From the NCBI GenBank assembly GCA_916613615.1, contig OU744721.1:53640747-53704746 (forward strand): 64,000 nt of DNA, given 5' to 3'. The notes under the pieces are model-generated. The model was not told the DNA's origin. It made no database searches and saw nothing but the letters and a program-made list of their open reading frames with translations. The number at the start of each line of letters is the position of its first letter. Position 1 is the stretch's first letter. Positions 60,101-64,000 of this stretch are shown piece by piece. The stretch is from Steromphala cineraria. Taxonomy: Eukaryota > Mollusca > Gastropoda > Trochida > Trochidae. A program made the position numbers and the translations under genes.

Positions 60101-60360
60101 TGTGACTGTGTTTACGTTTTGTATGCCCATAACATTAATCTCTTAACATAAATTATGGTCCTTAACAAAAGGTAGACAACAGATGTTCCACAAGAATCAA
60201 TGTGTTTGCATTATTATGAATATCAAGATTTTAAAAGAAAAAGTGACAGCTGACTTTAATGAAACTATATTTTAGTGAACGAAACACAAAAAACATTTCG
60301 TGTTTTTGGTTATAATTGAAACAATTGCAATTCAAAGTTCAGCACCTGTTCCTGAACCAG
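57108..60360. other. Non-coding part of copy B with modules Y, W and Z
   Basis: Y at 57,772-57,890, W at 58,730-58,810, Z at 59,597-59,785, a 15-base G run at 59,756-59,770 (four-base equivalents in A), and a short inverted Z piece at 59,810-59,860. 57,300-57,570 is extra relative to A. In Z the frame after the splice-like CAG stays open for about 60 codons here, but not in A. Confidence 0.6.
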
Positions 60361-61150
60361 GGATCATTCAGGCCCCTAATTGATACTACAGTTATAGTAA
60401 TTTCTTTTCAATATATTGTTCTTGTTTAAATACATTTAATACATTCACGTCTTGGTGCCCCTTTGAGACAAAATATATTTTTAATATTTCAAATGGTAGT
60501 TAAATGGTTAAAAATAATAACACTGCAAATAACGGACGGATATATTGAGTCTGACTACTTTCACTTGATGCAGGACGTCATGAAACAGTATTGAGAGATT
60601 GTCGGATGACAGCCTTGCTAGGATAGGAGCAGTTACTGAATAATCTAGTAGGATGTATTGTTCCCTTGATTTATACGTTATTAACACAATGCTATTGACT
60701 TTATAGCTTCATTTATTGTTCAACAATTCATCAGCACATTAACAACTCGCAAATATGAGAACAAAACAGTTTGTGATATCTTTGTTGACAGATGGCTAAG
60801 AACGTCATACAATCGTATGCAAGAATATTTAGATATGAAAGTGTTGTCTTGTGAAGTTCATGCAGCTGATGTAATTGCTTTACCCTTGGTGTTTTATCTC
60901 ACCCTCCAAAGAATGACTTCATAAATCTAACCGACTTGCATTTATATACAATTTCATAAACTTCATATTTAAATTTAGCCATATGATAGGATTTACATGT
61001 GTAGTAGATCGGCAACATATAGTCTCCCTCTCTTTGTGTTGTATAAAGGCAAACCGAAGCTAATAATCCTTTGAAATATGATATTTTTTGGATGTCCAAG
61101 CTTCTTCCATGTACCTCATATGTGTGTTCTGTCATTGTTATTCAGTATTA
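60360..61150. other. B-specific block with X module and an old relative of the 67-codon frame
   Basis: Absent from A at about 14,185. It contains an X-like stretch (60,570-60,650) and, 130-320 bases on, sequence related to 6,240-6,400 ('gacagatggctaagaacgtc', 'tatttagatatgaaagtg'). The order X then frame-like block is the same as at 5,690 and 6,199, so this is an older copy of that two-part unit. Confidence 0.6.
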
Positions 61151-63442
61151 TCTCACTTGTTGTCGATCTACACATACACTGCTAAACCTCACTCTTGTCA
61201 ATGTGCTTAAAAACGACACAAAACTTGTCTTACTGCACTGACGAACATGTTAATCAATTAGTACCAGAATGATTGATGATGCCATTTAACAGTCACGGCA
61301 CATGTGTTCTTATTGCAATTGTGCTCATATGTTCAAGATATCTCGATGACTGTACAGAAACAATCAATATAATTTTCAAAGAAATGTCGGCAGCTGAGTC
61401 TTTACGGAATACTTTGATTTCCCTTAATAAATTTCCTTTCAGAACTAGTGTGTTGATTTTGGATTAAGAACGTACTTTAGATACAGTTTTTAGATCTTCA
61501 TAATAGCTAAATTTATTTTCAATCTTACCATGGTGCCTGTTATGGGGCAATATAAAAGATCAAATTATCATAATTATATGATATCAAGTCAATCAATTGA
61601 TAGACAGCAAGGTAAGTTGAAGTTCATTGCTAATGTCAATAGTTTGCATTAAAATCAATGTAAAGTGATTAATGTCTGTTTTTTACAAGTTATCCTGTAT
61701 TTAGAGTTATCAGTTAAGAAGACAACTTTGTTTAAAAAAGGCTTAGTCATTCAAGACGCTCATACATGTGGGAATATATTCTGAAATTGAAACAATGCAT
61801 AATACAAATAGTTAGGAATCACAATTTGTTTGATTAAAGTACCTATGGCAACTGAAACATTTCCTGCGAAAGAGTTTGATTCTAGAAATCAAATAATCTT
61901 CAAAAACTCCTACACAATTTGTTAGCTTGTCAGTTTTTTATTTTCCCGACAAAAGCTACATGATTATCATGTTGTTTTTTTCTCAATTCTTGAAGCATTG
62001 GTTTCAGAAAAGCAACAATGACATGATAATAAATGATTGATTTCTGACAAGATTAGAATTAAAAAATGAAAAATTCAGGTTCCATTTAAAATATTATTGC
62101 ATGATTAAAACATGAAGGTGTAAATTATATCCATGTGTAATTATTTGTTATTTGAAGGGTAACAATCCTTATCCATGCATCATTATATTTCCATACAAAT
62201 TTGTCACAGAACTAGGTAAGGTACCTGTTTATCACAATAATGGAACTCTCAAGAGATTTGATGTCTGCCAATATGAATTTAACCAAATTCTGTAAATAAC
62301 AGAACTGCTCCATTGGGACCTTTTATAGCATGTCAAATTGTAGCATTGAATAATAGCTTTAAGCTTAACAAAACGACAACATAAAACATTTTAACATTTC
62401 CAAAAAAGGCCTAGGTGGGTGCGACAATGCACTTTATTTGATATTGATTTGTTGATGTGTCATTTCTGTAAGACGTTTTTCGAAAACCATTTTTTACTCT
62501 ATCTTGCCTACTTAAGAAGATTACAAGTTGTAAGGTTATCCAAAAGGAAGATTTTTGTAAACAAGACATGATCTAAATCATAAACAACAGTAAGTTTCCT
62601 TTACCTTTACTTCATTTTTATTTTATCTATGAATGATGTTAATGTATGGAATAAAAATTATTTCTCGTTCACATTTATCTGTGTAAGCCAATTTGTATTC
62701 ACACAATCATGATCACAGAAGATGAAAACGTTTTATATGGGCTCTTCATATCATGTTGAATTTTTGTCAACAAAAGCCTTTTTTTAATCGATGTCATGAT
62801 ATGTTTAGATAGTAAATGAAGTGCAATATCATTGAGAAATTTGATAGTGTTTGTTTTGTTTGTTCCATTCTGTCAACGTAAAGTTAAGATATATGCAAGT
62901 TATCAAATCTTGTTTGCGAAGTAAATAATTAGACGTCAAATTTATTTTTACATGGACAAAGTAATATTAAAAGGTTGTGCTGTTTTTCTTATTCTGTTGA
63001 AAGATAAACTTCGAAACGCTACCCAAACATGAAAACGTGCACATAATTGGAGTGTTTTAAGAGTAAGAGTGTTGTGTATCGAGTGTTTGTGCTGTCGCAT
63101 GTCGCATGTTTAAATTGCCAACCGTCACTTTAATTGTCTTATTTCCTAACTTCGGTATGTACAGGATTTTCTAATGATTAAATTCCGTTTACTTAGGGTT
63201 CACTGTTTTTGTAGCGTTTTGATTTCTTTGATAGGCCTGTTCAAATAAGTATACTGCATAATGTGAAAATCTCTGCTTTTTGGAGTAAAAAATCATAAAC
63301 AACCGCTGTCATTTGCAGTTTTAGAGTAAACTCCTATAAATTGTACATATATCATTGTCAGCTGAACCAAGTGATACGATGTTATATGTAACTCCTGTTG
63401 TGTATGCAGCATGAACAATAGACAACATTTACAACAATAAAC
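61151..63442. other. Non-coding part of copy B including the empty LINE site
   Basis: Y module at 61,340-61,460. 61,980-62,010 is the site that is occupied by the LINE in copy A. 62,465-62,600 has extra sequence relative to A 22,370. No gene recognised. Confidence 0.6.
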
Positions 63443-63867
63443 CAGTCTGATTTAAATTGACTGTGATTCGAGGAAAAAAAGTGTAAAAATATTATCTCAA
63501 GCGGGGTTCGAACCTCACCCAGCCCGGCTTTCCTCTCATTTACAGTCTGAAGGCACCCCTATTACCCGCATGTTCTGACACAAGCTCATCTAGCCAATGG
63601 AAAGGAGCGCAGTAAAAGCTTCGATATCATACTAGGGGCAGGTAACTCCAGTGTACCATTCGTTATACATAATCGCCGCTAAACGCTATTTAAAAACGAG
63701 AATGTGATTGGATAGCTTACGACTGGGTTTGTTTGCTCCAAACTGGTTATAGCAACACGCGATAGAGATGGGTGCTTTCAGACCGAGCCGGAGAGGATAT
63801 CCTGAATGGTTCGAGCCCCAAATTCTATATATTATTCCTCGGAGCACGGTCGATTTTAATCAGACTG
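63443..63867 (+). mobile_element. 425-bp terminal-inverted-repeat element with two B-box-like motifs
   Basis: Left end 63,443-63,474 ('cagtctgatttaaattgac') is inverted at the right end 63,836-63,867 (complement 'cagtctgattaaaatcgac'), about 32 bp with several mismatches. Flanked by 'aacaataaac' on both sides (63,433-63,442 and 63,868-63,877), a perfect 10-bp direct repeat. Copy A has 'aacaatcaac' once at this point (23,441-23,450). Inside are 'ggttcgaacc' (63,505-63,514) and 'ggttcgagcc' (63,808-63,817), which match the RNA polymerase III B box. A 9-10 bp duplication suggests a Mutator-like origin; hAT-like is the alternative. No transposase frame. Confidence 0.85.
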
Positions 63868-64000
63868 AACAATAAACAGAAGTTTTATATTGAAGTCTAG
63901 TTTCTGCTTTGCTGTAAGTTGTTAATACAGTAGATCTGGGCTAGAGGTTTTATTAGAAACTGTGATATCTGACAAATGTTAATTTACAATATCGAAATAT

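Larger units (their letters stand above)
44394..64000 (+). repeat. Copy B of the large direct segmental duplication
   Basis: Direct-orientation partner of 1-23,600, truncated by the window end. It lacks the LINE at A 16,400-21,874, the MITE at A 14,279 and the MITE at A 23,071. It has its own insertions at about 45,845-46,140, 48,413-49,825, 52,941-53,269, 55,777-55,966, 57,300-57,570, 60,360-61,150 and 63,443-63,867. The segment 47,440-48,085 is in the opposite orientation to its partner at A 2,650-3,860. The sequence before 44,394 would match bases before position 1, so the repeat junction itself cannot be placed. Confidence 0.93.

Noticed and set aside
63500..63520. tRNA gene suggested by the B-box-like motif
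   Set aside because: No cloverleaf could be folded around it by eye, and it lies inside an inverted-repeat element.
1..64000. A/B duplication as an assembly artefact of two haplotypes
   Set aside because: Not excluded, but divergence of up to about 15 percent, a local inversion and many private insertions favour real paralogous copies.

Overview
The window looks like gene-poor nuclear DNA from an animal, most likely a marine mollusc (gastropod-like). This is inferred from three things: an AT-rich base composition; a non-LTR retrotransposon of the I/Nimb type with an (ACTC)n 3' tail; and several families of short inverted-repeat elements and CCGT-rich tandem repeats of a kind common in molluscan genomes. 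I found no host protein-coding gene I can name, no rRNA, no convincing tRNA gene and no CRISPR array. Nearly all short open frames are chance frames in AT-rich DNA.

The dominant structure is a large direct duplication. Bases 1 to about 23,600 (copy A) are collinear with 44,394 to 64,000 (copy B), a repeat spacing of about 44.4 kb. Identity is a mosaic. Much of it is about 85 to 95 percent by eye, but there are islands of 98 to 100 percent. The copies also differ by many insertions and deletions, one local inversion and one extra tandem duplication. Because the copies are so similar, each acts as an empty-site control for insertions in the other.

Copy A carries a full-length but inactivated LINE (about 16,400-21,874; ORF1 with three zinc knuckles; ORF2 with endonuclease, reverse transcriptase and RNase H). 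It also has a TTAA-flanked T2/Kolobok-like MITE (14,279-14,634), a pogo-like MITE (23,071-23,245), relics of two other LINEs (3,865-4,275 on + and 15,320-15,570 on -), and a 397-bp tandem duplication holding a repeated 67-codon frame (6,065-6,872). Copy B carries a 1.4-kb satellite insertion with a palindrome and CCGT runs (48,413-49,825), a Harbinger-like MITE (52,941-53,269), a short LINE 3' end with a CTGTT tail (55,777-55,966), and a 425-bp inverted-repeat element with two B-box-like motifs (63,443-63,867).

The middle (about 24,000-44,390) is unit sequence whose second copy would lie beyond the window. It holds two more T2-like MITEs and a fragment, older diverged copies of segments found in A and B, a GC-rich island on the minus strand that may be a decayed Tc1-like transposase, and a few promoter-like or hairpin motifs.

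Under the recent duplication lies an older layer. Short modules (called X, W, Y and Z here) recur at 2 to 6 kb spacing, sometimes inverted, so the region looks like an ancient decayed array that was later duplicated as a block. None of the genes here work together as a host pathway; the only gene set is that of the retrotransposon.
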